Of a DNA stretch of 64,000 nucleotides, positions 1 to 10,700 are shown one piece after another. Below the pieces are notes generated by a model. It saw nothing but the letters and a program-made list of their open reading frames with translations. It had not been told where the DNA came from and made no database searches. The position numbers were made by a program, and so were the translations under genes. Source of the DNA: Opisthocomus hoazin (Eukaryota; Chordata; Aves; Opisthocomiformes; Opisthocomidae); assembly GCF_030867145.1 (NCBI RefSeq), contig NC_134454.1:51270830-51334829 (forward strand), written 5' to 3'. Numbering within the stretch: position 1 is the stretch's first letter; each line of letters begins with the position of its first letter.

Positions 1-6
1 ATCCCA

Positions 7-2079
7 ATGGATGTCATCAACAAAATAGCAGCTATGTCTCCACCAACCAGCAAAAAGGAAGCACAGACCTTCCTGGGTGTTGTGGGTTTTTGGAGGATGC
101 ACATCCCAAATTATAGCCAGATTGTAAGTCCTCTGTACCACGTGACCCGGAAGAAGAATGATTTTGAATGGGGCCCTGAGCAACGACAGGCATTTGAACA
201 GATTAAACGGGAGATAGTTCATGCCGTAGCCCTTGGTCCAGTCCGGTCAGGGCAAGATGTTAAAAACGTGCTCTACACCGCAGCCGGGGAGAATGGCCCA
301 AGCTGGAGTCTCTGGCAGAAAGCATCAGGGGAGACTCGAGGTCGACCCCTGGGGTTCTGGAGCCGGGGATACAAAGGATCCGAGGCCCGCTATACTCCCA
401 CTGAAAAAGAGATTCTGGCAGCATATGAAGGCGTTCGAGCTGCTTCAGAAGTGGTCGGCACTGAAGCACAGCTCCTCCTAGCTCCACGATTGCCGGTCCT
501 GGGCTGGATGTTCAAAGAGAGGGTCCCCTCTACGCATCATGCCACCGATGCTACGTGGAGTAAGTGGGTCGCGCTGATCACCCAGCGCGCCCGAATGGGA
601 AACCCCAGTCGCCCAGGAATTCTGGAGGTAATAATGGACTGGCCAGAAGGCAAAGATTTTGGAGCATCGCCAGAGGAGGAGGTGACACGTGCTGAAGAGG
701 CCCCACTGTATAACCAGCTGCCAGAAGATAAGAAACAGTATGCCCTGTTCACGGATGGGTCCTGTCGCATTGTGGGGAAGCAGCGGAGGTGGAAGGCTGC
801 TGTATGGAGCCCTGCACGACAAGTCGCAGAAACTGCCGAGGGAGAAGGTGAGTCCAGCCAGTTTGCAGAGGTGAAAGCCATCCAGCTGGCTTTAGACATT
901 GCCAGTCGAGAGAAGTGGCCAGTGCTCTATCTTTACACCGACTCTTGGATGGTGGCCAATGCCTTGTGGGGGTGGCTGCAGCAATGGAAGAAGAACAACT
1001 GGCAGCGCAGAGGCAAACCTATCTGGGCTGCCCCATTGTGGCAAGATATTGCTGTCCGGCTAGAGCAGTTGGCTGTAAAAGTCCGTCACGTGGACGCCCA
1101 CGTCCCTAAGAGTTGGGCCACTGAAGAACATCAAAACAACCACCAGGTAGATCAGGCTGCTAAGATTGAAGTGGCTCAGGTGGATCTGGACTGGCAACAT
1201 AAGGGTGAACTCTTTATAGCTCGGTGGGCCCATGACACCTCGGGCCACCAAGGAAGAGACGCGACATACAGATGGGCTCGTGACCGAGGGGTGGACTTGA
1301 CCATGGACACTATTGCACAGGTTATCCATGAATGTGAAACATGCGCTGCAATCAAGCAAGCCAAGCGGGTAAAGCCTCAGTGGTATGGAGGACGATGGCT
1401 AAAATATAAATATGGGGAGGCTTGGCAGATTGACTACATCACACTGCCACAAACCCGCCAAGGCAAGCGCTATGTGCTCACAATGGTGGAGGCCACTACC
1501 GGATGGCTGGAAACCTACCCTGTGCCCCATGCCACCGCCCGGAATACCATCCTGGGCCTGGAAAAACAAGTCCTGTGGCGACATGGCACTCCCGAAAGAA
1601 TCGAGTCGGACAACGGGACTCATTTTCGCAACAGCCTCATAGACACCTGGGCCAAAGAACACGGTATTGAGTGGGTGTATCACATCCCCTACCATGCACC
1701 AGCCTCTGGAAAGATCGAACGTTACAATGGGCTGCTAAAAACCACTTTGAGGGCAATGGGGGGTGGGACTTTCAAAAATTGGGATACCCATTTAGCAAAG
1801 GCCACCTGGTTGGTTAACACCAGAGGGTCCACCAACCGGGCTGGTCCTGCCCAGTCAAAACCTCAGCGCCCCGTAGAAGGGGATAAAGTCCCTGTAGTGC
1901 ACATGCGGAACATGTTAGGGAAGACAGTTTGGGTCAGTCCTGCCTCGGGCAAAGGCAAGCCCGTCCGCGGGATTGCCTTTGCTCAAGGACCTGGGTGTAC
2001 CTGGTGGGTAATGCGGAAGGATGGGGAAGTCCGATGTGTACCTCATGGGGATTTAATTTTGGGCGAGAATAGTCCATAA
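7..2079 (+). CDS. pol: ERV-L-like endogenous retrovirus pol, 3' part (RT connection, RNase H, integrase); 5' end outside window
   Basis: The 690-codon open frame is the C-terminal part of a retroviral polyprotein. Residues 1-60 match the end of reverse transcriptase (FLGVVGFWRMHIPNYS). The RNase H domain shows its acidic set: D250 (FTDGS), E288, D312 (YTDSW) and D382. Integrase follows, with an HHCC zinc site (H409, H414, C443, C446) and the DD35E triad D476, D535 and E571 with exactly 35 residues between the last two. A C-terminal SH3-like segment ends at a TAA at 2077. No stop or frameshift interrupts this part. The first Met is internal to the original polyprotein; gag, protease and the RT catalytic core lie left of the window. 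Known family behaviour: these enzymes degrade RNA in RNA/DNA hybrids and integrate viral DNA. Class III (ERV-L) is inferred from the pol type, the lack of env and the LTR that follows. Whether upstream regions are intact cannot be judged here. Confidence 0.93.
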   Translation: MDVINKIAAMSPPTSKKEAQTFLGVVGFWRMHIPNYSQIVSPLYHVTRKKNDFEWGPEQRQAFEQIKREIVHAVALGPVRSGQDVKNVLYTAAGENGPSWSLWQKASGETRGRPLGFWSRGYKGSEARYTPTEKEILAAYEGVRAASEVVGTEAQLLLAPRLPVLGWMFKERVPSTHHATDATWSKWVALITQRARMGNPSRPGILEVIMDWPEGKDFGASPEEEVTRAEEAPLYNQLPEDKKQYALFTDGSCRIVGKQRRWKAAVWSPARQVAETAEGEGESSQFAEVKAIQLALDIASREKWPVLYLYTDSWMVANALWGWLQQWKKNNWQRRGKPIWAAPLWQDIAVRLEQLAVKVRHVDAHVPKSWATEEHQNNHQVDQAAKIEVAQVDLDWQHKGELFIARWAHDTSGHQGRDATYRWARDRGVDLTMDTIAQVIHECETCAAIKQAKRVKPQWYGGRWLKYKYGEAWQIDYITLPQTRQGKRYVLTMVEATTGWLETYPVPHATARNTILGLEKQVLWRHGTPERIESDNGTHFRNSLIDTWAKEHGIEWVYHIPYHAPASGKIERYNGLLKTTLRAMGGGTFKNWDTHLAKATWLVNTRGSTNRAGPAQSKPQRPVEGDKVPVVHMRNMLGKTVWVSPASGKGKPVRGIAFAQGPGCTWWVMRKDGEVRCVPHGDLILGENSP

Positions 2080-2569
2080 ATAAATTGTATAAAGTTAGTT
2101 GTTAAATAACCCTGTCACTGTCTGTTATCACTGTTATAATTGTTATATTTTGTACCAGTAGTAGCATAGTAAGAATCGTCCAGATTAAAGAAGGATGGAC
2201 TTTTTCGATGAAAACCTAGCAGAGCACAGCAATGATGGAACTGGACCTGGTTTTCAACAACTAGCATCCAGCAACTTCATCAAGATCAACATCTCCTGCA
2301 GACTGTGGGCACGGGCCGCACCAGATACATCAGCCGTGAGCTCCGGATGCAGCAAGTGACCGCCCATCACCACACATCACCTCCCCTGCCACGGAAGACC
2401 ATAACGACAGATGGAGCCTGAAGTCATGGATTAAATGAACTTAACGGACACTTTAGAGTGATGATCCATAGACTAAAGGAATGATATCTGGAGACAGGAG
2501 AAGTGGTGATCAACTGGACAATGGGGGACCTGGGCATGACGTAGATGGTATGGAATAAGGGGTGGATAA
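2080..2569 (+). other. ERV region between pol and 3' LTR, no env
   Basis: These 490 bases between the pol stop and the LTR contain no long open frame in either direction and no recognisable envelope gene, as expected for ERV-L elements, which lack env. The last bases (about 2552-2569) are purine-rich and sit directly before the LTR, where the polypurine tract that primes plus-strand synthesis should be. The function of the rest, if any (for example RNA packaging or export), is not visible. Confidence 0.75.
2552..2569 (+). promoter_or_regulatory. Candidate polypurine tract
   Basis: A purine-rich run with a few T interruptions ends immediately before the LTR's first TG at 2570. Position and composition fit a retroviral polypurine tract. 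It is less pure than in many retroviruses, so the exact primer length is uncertain. Confidence 0.55.
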
Positions 2570-2982
2570 TGTCCTGGGTTTGGCCAGAACAGGGTTAATT
2601 TTCATCGGAATCCAGTAAGGGGCACAGCCGGGGGGTGGGGGCTGACCCCACCTGGCCAAACAGAGCCCGGTATTCCATACCATGTGACGTCACGCTGGGT
2701 TCCGGTGGGGGGGGGCGGCGCGGCGGGAAGGCACTCGCGGCTTGGGCGGGCGCAGCGCCGGTCCGGTTTCGGGAGAGCGGCTGTTGTACGGTTCGTGGTT
2801 GTGTTTTCTCCTTATTTGTATCGTTGTTGTTCCTGTTTTCCCTCTGTTTGCTGTTCTGTTAAACTGCCCTTATCCCGACCCACCGGTTTCTGCCTCTTTC
2901 TTTCCATTCTCCTCCGCACGCCGGCGGGGGGAGGGGCGGCCGCGTGGCGCTTTTGTTGCCGGCGGCAGCCGAAACCAAAACA
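2570..2982 (+). repeat. 3' long terminal repeat of the ERV-L-like provirus
   Basis: The LTR begins TGTCCTGG and is followed by a GTTAATTTTC motif, as in avian ERV-L LTRs. It contains the family-typical stretch around 2860-2885 (TTAAACTGCCCTTATC) and ends AAACCAAAACA at 2982, giving TG...CA ends and a length of 413 bp. The middle and 3' parts are very GC-rich, with a G run near 2704-2717. A perfect CRE (TGACGTCA) lies at 2685-2692. The likely 5-bp target duplication copy is 2983-2987 (GTTCG), but the matching copy would be beside the 5' LTR, outside the window. Comparison with avian ERV-L LTRs is from memory. Confidence 0.85.
2685..2692. promoter_or_regulatory. Consensus CRE (CREB/ATF site) in the LTR
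   Basis: The palindrome TGACGTCA is an exact cAMP-response element. It lies 115 bp inside the LTR, in the part that should be U3, where retroviral enhancers are located. Binding is inferred from the motif only. Confidence 0.6.
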
Positions 2983-2987
2983 GTTCG

Positions 2988-5359
2988 CTACTAATGAAGG
3001 CAGTGCTGGGCTTTATCATTCTTTAGAAAAGTTGGCATCCTTTAGACATACATTAGATTGATCTTCACTTGGAGAAAACTAGAGGTTTTCTCCTCTATAA
3101 TAGGAGTCTATTAGGTTGTCTATTCTGGCAAAAGTACTAGAGTAGTTACTGCAGGACAACTCCCTCCCTCAGCATTCATTTCTGGAATGGTATGTTTATT
3201 TATCTTACTTCGCTCTAGAAATACTACAGTTTTCACAAAGCAGGGACGCTGTGTCCACAGGGGGAGCTATTTTCCAAAAGCTACTCCAGCAGTACACAGT
3301 ATTTTAAGGGTATTTTAAGTGAACATGGACTGAATAAGAAAAAGAAAAAACAGAGTATTCAAAGAACATGCCCACCTGAATCTGTACTAAGAATTACAAG
3401 GTCCATTTATGTATCTAAATATTTTAAAGTCTTTTCTCAAGATCCAGTCCACACTCTTTTCATTCAGAAATACTGCATTATCTCTGGAAACTACACAGAT
3501 GTACACTCAGTGTTAGCCAATTCTTGGTCTGGCAGGCAAAAGTAACATCTGCTTCATGCCCATATTTTTCATTCTTGTTTTAACAGTCATGAACACTTTC
3601 TTAAACTGAAAAAGAACAGCGCTGCACTTCAGATAAATTAAGATTTCTGAATTCTGAAAACTGCACTTAGAGTTATTCACCAAATCAGAAGAAAATTGAT
3701 TTTATTCCCAGAATGTCACACTCTATACAAGTACTAGACAAGGTTTCAGCAGTTTTGCTCATCCATTTGCTTTTGATTTTTGTAATCCCAAGAATACCAG
3801 TGATGATAAGCATTCAGGACCATATAGTCTAATCACCTCAGCCACCGACATCACATAAGCATTCCAAAGAGCTGCTGAAAACCAAGAAGTCTACATACTA
3901 AGAAGTTAGCAATAGTAAGGTGATCACTGATGTCTTGGGAGTAGAGGACCTTTGGGAAACTAATCAAATGCTGTATATGTATTCTCTCAATTCTCACACC
4001 GTGGAATATTATAAATTAAGATATATTTCCAAATATAAAGGAGCAAAGTAAAACCTTTTCACTTTCAGGAGATTTTTATATCTCATGTTCTCCCATTCTG
4101 AGAAAGGAATTACATAAATATTTACATAGGGTATACAAGCACTGCAATACACTAACAAAGAACAAATATAATTGCCAGGCAGAGTGTTATATAAAGGGAT
4201 GAAATCTGTAGAACATCTAAAACCTTCTTTCACATATAAGCATCTCTGGACAGAAAAGGATCAAAATACATGCTTGCGTGATTTCCTGAAGATGAGCCTT
4301 AGATGAGTCTGATTACAAAGAAAGAGTACAAACCCTCTTCTGTTACAACAGATGTAACACTAAAAATACGGTTTTCTCCAACATAAAGAAATTTCCTCTC
4401 TCCTTTATCCAAGATAGTATAAAAGTCCTGATACTTAACAATCTCATTAAGACCAGACTTTTGTTTTAAGGACTGTAATCACTTCAGACTCACCTGAACT
4501 TCAAGTGCCACCACATTACGGGACTTAGATATCTGTGACACAATTCTTCTCTGAAATGTTTCACTCACTCTTTCTTTTTGCAACAGATGCAGCAGAAAGA
4601 TTGAACCACAGAACCAGGCAAAAGTCCTAAGAGATCTAAGAATATTGTACACAGCTGAAATACACACACACTTTCAGTCAACAATACTATAATTACATGG
4701 TTTCATACAAATTTTAGAAATGAAAATAAGGGTGAGTTAAAAAGGAAGAGTAATAACATTTGCTGAATAAAATCAATACAAATTGGATCTCAGCCAGTCT
4801 AGAAATGTATCCTGTAATTGACCTTTTTAAGCAACTGGAAGGTTCACGTTGTTTAGTAGTTAAGGGTTCAGTTACTTAGTTTGGAATCCTCAGTCTGAAT
4901 GAGTGACAAACTGAAATCCCTCCCAGGGCCATCTCCTTCTTCACACAGCTCCAGCTCACCAGCTGTAGTAAAGGCTAAATTCCAAGCTTTAAGTAAGAGT
5001 TCTTCTGAAATAGTATTTATGAACTTCACCTACCAGCAGCATTCCTTCCTCTATCGTATTAATGTAACCAGTTTGATTGTCAGTTTATCTGAAGCATTAA
5101 AAAATATTCATCAACGAGCCAGGAGTAATCTGCTTTTATTGTACTGCTAAATGAGAAGACCCTGGCAGCTTCTAAAGATTCAAAGGGAGAAAAGGGATGG
5201 AAAGAGTAAAAAACAAGTAGTTTCATAAATATAGTATATGATTTTCACAGTATACAGATCTCACAAGACAATAAAACTACAACATTGCATACATGAGTTG
5301 GATGAACATGGACTTGGTGGTAGACATGAAGAACATCAGCAAGCTCATACATTTACAAA
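2988..5359. other. Intergenic, nothing recognised
   Basis: This AT-rich, unique-looking DNA lies between the ERV and the first CR1 fragment. Open frames are short and without family features. I see no RNA gene, repeat family or conserved promoter structure here. Confidence 0.5.
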
Positions 5360-6138
5360 CCTTTGATGACTTCAACCACCTTGATCTCTGCTGGAAAGAC
5401 TACACATCTAGGCACACACAGGTCTGGAGATTCCTGCAGAGCACTGATGATAACTTTTTGATGTGAGTGGTGGAGGAGCCAATGAGGAGTGGTGTGCTGC
5501 TGGACCTTCTAGTGACAAACAAAGAAGGATTGGTTGAGGATGTGAACGCTGGGGGCCATCTTGGATGTGGTGACTGTGAGATAGTGGAGTTCAGGATCCT
5601 GCATGGAGGAAGCAGGGCAATCAGTAGGATCACATCCTTGGACTTCAGGAGAGCTAACTTTGGCCTCTTCAAGGACCTGCTTGGAGGAAACTCATGGGTT
5701 AAGGCTCTAGAACGTAGGGGGATTCAAGAGAGCTGGTTACTGTTCAAGCATCACTTCCTCCATGCTCAAAACTGGTGCATCTCCATGAGTAAGAAATCAC
5801 GCAAAGGAGGCAGGAGACCTGCATGGGTGAGCAAGGAGGTTCTAGCAAAACCCAAATGGAAGAAGAACATCTACGGAACATGGAAAGAAGGAGAGAACAC
5901 TTGGGAGGAATATAGGAACATTGTCAGAGTATGCAGGGACGCAATGAGGAAGGCTAAGGTCCACCTGGGAATAAATCTGGCAAGGGATGTCAAAGACAAC
6001 AAGAAGAGCTTCTCCAGGTACATCAGTAGCAAGCGGAAGGCTAGAGAAAATGTGGGCCCACTGCTGAATGAGGTGGGTGCCCTGATGATGGAGGACACAG
6101 AGAAGGCAGAGTTACTGAATACCTTCTTTGCTCAAGTT
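5360..6138 (+). mobile_element. CR1 LINE fragment, ORF2 endonuclease-to-RT linker
   Basis: The plus strand encodes a typical CR1 ORF2 segment: DFNHLDLCW near the start, then LLDLLVTNKEGL, LGCGDCEIVEF, FKHHFLHAQNWC, GGRRPAW, DVKDNKKSFSRYISSKRK and GPLLNEVGAL, ending at ELLNTFFA. This is the end of the apurinic endonuclease and the linker that precedes reverse transcriptase. A TGA at 5464-5466 interrupts the otherwise continuous frame, so it is a dead copy. Similarity stops abruptly near 6138, exactly where the RT domain should begin. The 5' limit is approximate. Confidence 0.88.
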
Positions 6139-7100
6139 GACTATGTTGCATTATAAGGGATGGAAGAATTTGGCAGAAAATAAACCCCCTTGCTTTCTAA
6201 CTCTCCTCACCAAAGTGGGAGGCTAGGTGCAGCTAGGTTTAAATTCTGAGTGATATCAAATTTGCCACTTCCAGTCCAGTTGCGTTTAATATGTACATTA
6301 AACTACCACAATTCCGGATACACTAATAGCAGTCTGCACCTTCAGTCCAGTCGTGCTCATGAACTAGCACGGCCGCGCTCTAGGGTTCGGTTGCATTCAA
6401 CGAGAAACTGTGACAACTGGCTACTTACACAGTGCAGTTTCCTTTGTGCAACAGATATATACTTTTTTTGAATTGCCGGTGATAGTGACTGTCTGCAAGA
6501 AAGCACGTGCATATATGATGTTATTCAGTATAAAATGAGTGAAATTGTTATAAATAATACAGCCTGGCTATAAACATTAGGCAGTAACTCTCTAGAGAGA
6601 TTTCTAAGACTCCTGAGAAAAGAGTTTAGTCTATGTCTCACCCAAGGCGTCCCAAGGGGGGGAGAAGCAAGGCTTCGTAGGGTAGCCTTCAGGATGGAGG
6701 TGTGTTTTGGTATTAAAATGATATTAAAACTTAATTAATTAATTAAGTTAAAACTTAATTAATTAATATGCTATTAAAACGAGCAAAGTTCATGAAAGGA
6801 CAGCACTTTGGCAAGGTCTCAAAAACCTGTTGGCTCAGGGGACCAGATAAGCCAGTTCTAGAGGACCATTTCTTCCTGCTTTATCGTCACGGAGCAGGGC
6901 CATGGAGTCTCCACTCCGCTCCATCCTCTATGGTACATTGCAGGGAGTTGCTGTGTTAGTGGATTCCTCACATGCCTGCTGCAGCTGTGTCCAATCCTCA
7001 GAGCTCCTTTTGATTTTCCTCAATGGGTGAACAATCCCACGTTTTTCATATAAACTTTAATTTTCAGATGTAGAACCTTAATTTTACTAATAATTCCACA
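6139..7100. other. Non-CR1 segment between two CR1 pieces
   Basis: About 960 bases of AT-rich sequence replace the part of CR1 where reverse transcriptase would be. I recognise no family. It contains an AT-rich palindromic patch at 6726-6771. It may be a separate insertion, the remains of one, or simply the DNA between two independent CR1 insertions. Confidence 0.45.
6730..6747. repeat. 18-bp perfect AT-rich palindrome
   Basis: CTTAATTAATTAATTAAG reads the same on both strands. It is followed at 6754-6768 by a partial second copy of the same TTAA-repeat motif, and the patch is flanked on both sides by ATTAAAAC. It looks like an AT-rich simple repeat. Confidence 0.6.
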
Positions 7101-7747
7101 GACCATGAGCCAGCAGTGTGCCCTGGCTGCCAAGAAGGCCAATGGAATCCTGGGGTGCATTAAGAAGAGTGTGGCCAGCAGGGCAAGGGAGGTTCTCCTT
7201 CTCCTCTACTCTGCCCTAGTGAGGCCCCATCTGGAGGACTGTGTCCAGTTCTGGGCTCCCCAGTTCAAGAAAGATGAGGAGCTACTGGAGAGAGTCCAGC
7301 GGAGGGCTACAAAGATGATCAGGGGACTGAAGCATCTCTCCTATGAGGAAAGGCTGAGGGAGCTGGGCTTGTTTAGCCTGAAGAAGAGAAGGCTGAGAGG
7401 GGATCTTACGAATGCTTATAAATATCATAATGGTAAGGGCCAAGACGATGAGGCCAGACTCTTTTCAGTGGTGCCCAGTGACAGGACAAGGGGCAATGGG
7501 CACAAACTGAAGCACTGAAGTTCCATCTGAACTTGAGGAAGAACTTCTTCACTCTGAGGGTTACAGAGCACTGGAACAGGCTGCCCAGAGGGGCTGTGGG
7601 CTCTCCTTCTCAGGAGATATTCAAAATGCTGCTGGACGTGGTTCTGTGCAGCCTGCTTTAGGTGACCCTGCTTTTGCAGGGGTCTTGGCCTAGATGATCT
7701 CCAGAGGTTCCTTCTAATCCTTAGCATTCTGTGATTCTGTGATTCTC
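7101..7747 (+). mobile_element. CR1 LINE 3' end (ORF2 C-terminus plus 3' UTR)
   Basis: The plus strand encodes the C-terminal CR1 ORF2 motifs [64 protein letters not shown] and DRTRGNG. After a frame change it continues with LRKNFFTLRVTEHWNRLP. The 3' end carries the CR1-type repeat GATTCTGTGATTCT at about 7731-7747. The frame is broken near 7515, so it is nonfunctional. CR1 elements are usually 5'-truncated, so a start in this part of ORF2 is normal. Confidence 0.92.
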
Positions 7748-10700
7748 TGACTTTCGCCAATAACCAAATGCAAACAATAGCCATCAGAAAGGCTGAAAAG
7801 CATAATCAAATAACAAATCATAATAAAACACTTGATCAGTTAAAACTGACACCTAAAAACACAAAAACCCACCTAAAATCTTTTAGGTAATTACTGCAGA
7901 CTGGGTACATGCCTGGCATGAGATGCCCCCAAAGTGCACTAACCCTTCTGTGGTGTGAGAAGTCCATGCTATGTAATCTATTCCTTTGAAATAGCAGTCA
8001 GAAGGAATATCACTGCCACAAAGAACTGCACATCGCTGTATTAATCTGCATACAACCTATATCTCTAATGCATCCTGCTTTAAAGCCCTGTTAATCATTT
8101 AAAGACACTTAGTAACTTTTAATGAAAGCTTGGTTTCAGAATACACAACTGGCCTGATGCAGTTCAGCTTTCCAAGGAAAGCAAAGTCAGTGCCTGTCAA
8201 CGTTACTCAAATGTCCAATAATTCTCTTCCAGACTGCAACTTCAACAACGTAATAGAGCGTTACAGTATACAGCTCTGAAAAAAAACCACAAACCCCCAA
8301 ACCAAAACCCAGCCATACTCAGTAATCTATTGCCCTGAGTAAAGCCAGCACCTAAGGCATACTGGAAGTCCCTCCAGCTTAGGTTGTTTCAGATTTCTAA
8401 AGTCCAAAAGGTTTGGCTCAAGTGAAGCTATTCACCCTTTTGAATTTTATACTGGTATTGGAAAAGGAGTGAGGGAGAGAGTCTTAAAGCACAAGCTACT
8501 AAGGTACTGTAGCTGCCAAATTTTTCCATTGTAAGATCAGGGGACTGAGGTGGTCAGGTGCTTTGAAAGCATCCCCTCTAATTGCTTTCTTCTAATTAAA
8601 TCTTACAGTGAGTCATATTTTTTATGTCTTACAAGTGATTAATACTTGTTGTAGGACTAGTAAGAATCCGAGCTCAGATACAGGACTATTTTCTTTATTT
8701 CACTTCCAGAGTATATTGCAAATATTTTTACACAATATGAGTGGCATAAAATAGTGCATGACCTACAGTAAGTCTGAAGAATCTCATTATTTCATACTAG
8801 CAAGAATAAAGTTTTTACACTTGGAAATGTTGTTAATATAATCCATGCAAATAAACTGAAATAAAATAAACCAAAACACTAAAAGGATTCAGTCACTGTA
8901 TTTAATTTACCACAAACCAGGATATATTTCCAGAGGCAAGTGTTAGTCTTTCTTGTGGTAACAGACTTGCTTTCTTTTGTGGATCCTTCTCCTGAGCTGC
9001 CAAAAACATTTGTCCCTTGGCAGGCAGCCAGCAATGATTTTAAGCCCATAGCAGGAGCTATTCTCTAACGTGGTTGCTTTCACCGAGAGGAGCTTTCTCA
9101 GCGCTGTACTGGTGGTTTCTGCAACAGTCAGCGCATTCTTGGAAACACGCTTTAGCTCTAAATTAGGAATGAGATGCTGTAATACATTGCTCTAAATTTT
9201 ACACACCTGTCAGCAGTAGCTTTAGAAGCTTTGGAAGTGCTGCAAGATGATCCTCCTTCTCCATTGCCTTCCTGCAATTCAAGGTCTCCTTGAAAGTGGC
9301 AGCAAATGGCATCAGGGCCAGGTACCCACTCACCCAGTCCGTCTCCTCAGTGGAACGCCTCCTCCTGCTCTCACATCGCGCTTGCCCTAACAGTCTCTCC
9401 CAGCCAGCACTACTGGCTGAAAATCAAAACGCTGAGTGATTTTCACACCCACAGTGGATTAGTATGGAATAGACTTCAGGATTTTTTTTTTTTTTTTTTT
9501 TTTTTTGATGCAGAAAAAAGTCTTAGGTGACAGCGAGTTGAGCTGGGGAAAACATATTCTTTCCCTGGTGGTTAAGAGCAATTTGAAGTAGAAAATACCT
9601 TTCACGTTTCTTTATGGCTCTTCCCATGGAAAGGTTACTGCTGCACCACAGGACCCACAGCTTGGTAGCATCTGGCAAGAATCTTATATGCTTTTAAGTC
9701 TCGTGATTTTGAGAAGATAGGTTACCAGGATTTCAGTGTGACTTCTAAAGCACATCTCCATATTTTGGAAAGATTGCTCAGCGTTTCTCCAGAACCACTC
9801 AAGCTCATCTAATCACACACCACTAGCCATCACTAGGTGCCTGTTGTCCCATTACAAGAAAAGAACAAGAAATTTTATGAATACCCTTTTGTTAACAAGT
9901 GTAGTTGCAGCTAGTTTCAATTCTGTTAAGCTCCAGCCACTTGTATCACAAGTGTGGTTTTGCATGGCTTAGTTCTTGATCTTCTGTTGTTTCTGTGAAT
10001 TACTTGATTTGACCTAAAAGCATTTCAGGTTAAGTTTCTTAGTGAGTGCATGCAACAAAACACCATATCATAATCAATAAGTAGATGTCTGAATGCTGAG
10101 AAAAACCTCAAACTACTCTCTTTAAGACCTTTGGCAGGAATTCTCAGGCAACAAGATCAGATAAGTGGCATTCATCCATTCTTCTTCTGCTGAAGCAAAG
10201 AACACATCTGTGAAATCTGTTAGAGAAGAGCTATTCACATTCCTCTTTTTCGTCCTCTGCTTCCATCACCACAAAAAAATATACATTAAAATAGCCTATT
10301 AAAAAATGACTGTTTACAATACTGCAGAGGGAACTGACCAAATGGGAGTTTTACACACTTAAGCTTGTCTGCAGTATTTATTTTAAAAAATGAATGTTTA
10401 AGAAAGAAAGGGAGCTTGAAAGCCACGTTCACCTGACAGTTCTCTTTGGACATTAGAAAAAGAAGAGAAGACGAACAGAATAATCCTATTCCAGCCTGTT
10501 TGGCTTAAATAAAGAGTTCCTTATTTAACTGTGAGTCTTCTTTTGTATTCTATATTTCATGGCAAGTAGTTATAGAGATCGAACTATCTTCAAGATCACT
10601 GGCGGCCTTACAACTGGTCCAGTTACAATAACAATTATTTTTAACATCAATGATCTATCCTTCCTGTTGACTGCAATTAAATATTCACCTATTTTCCGGA

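Noticed and set aside
9306..9560. Possible processed pseudogene next to the poly(T) run
   Set aside because: Flanking DNA on the side expected for a retrocopy has no gene-like frame or target duplication that I can see.
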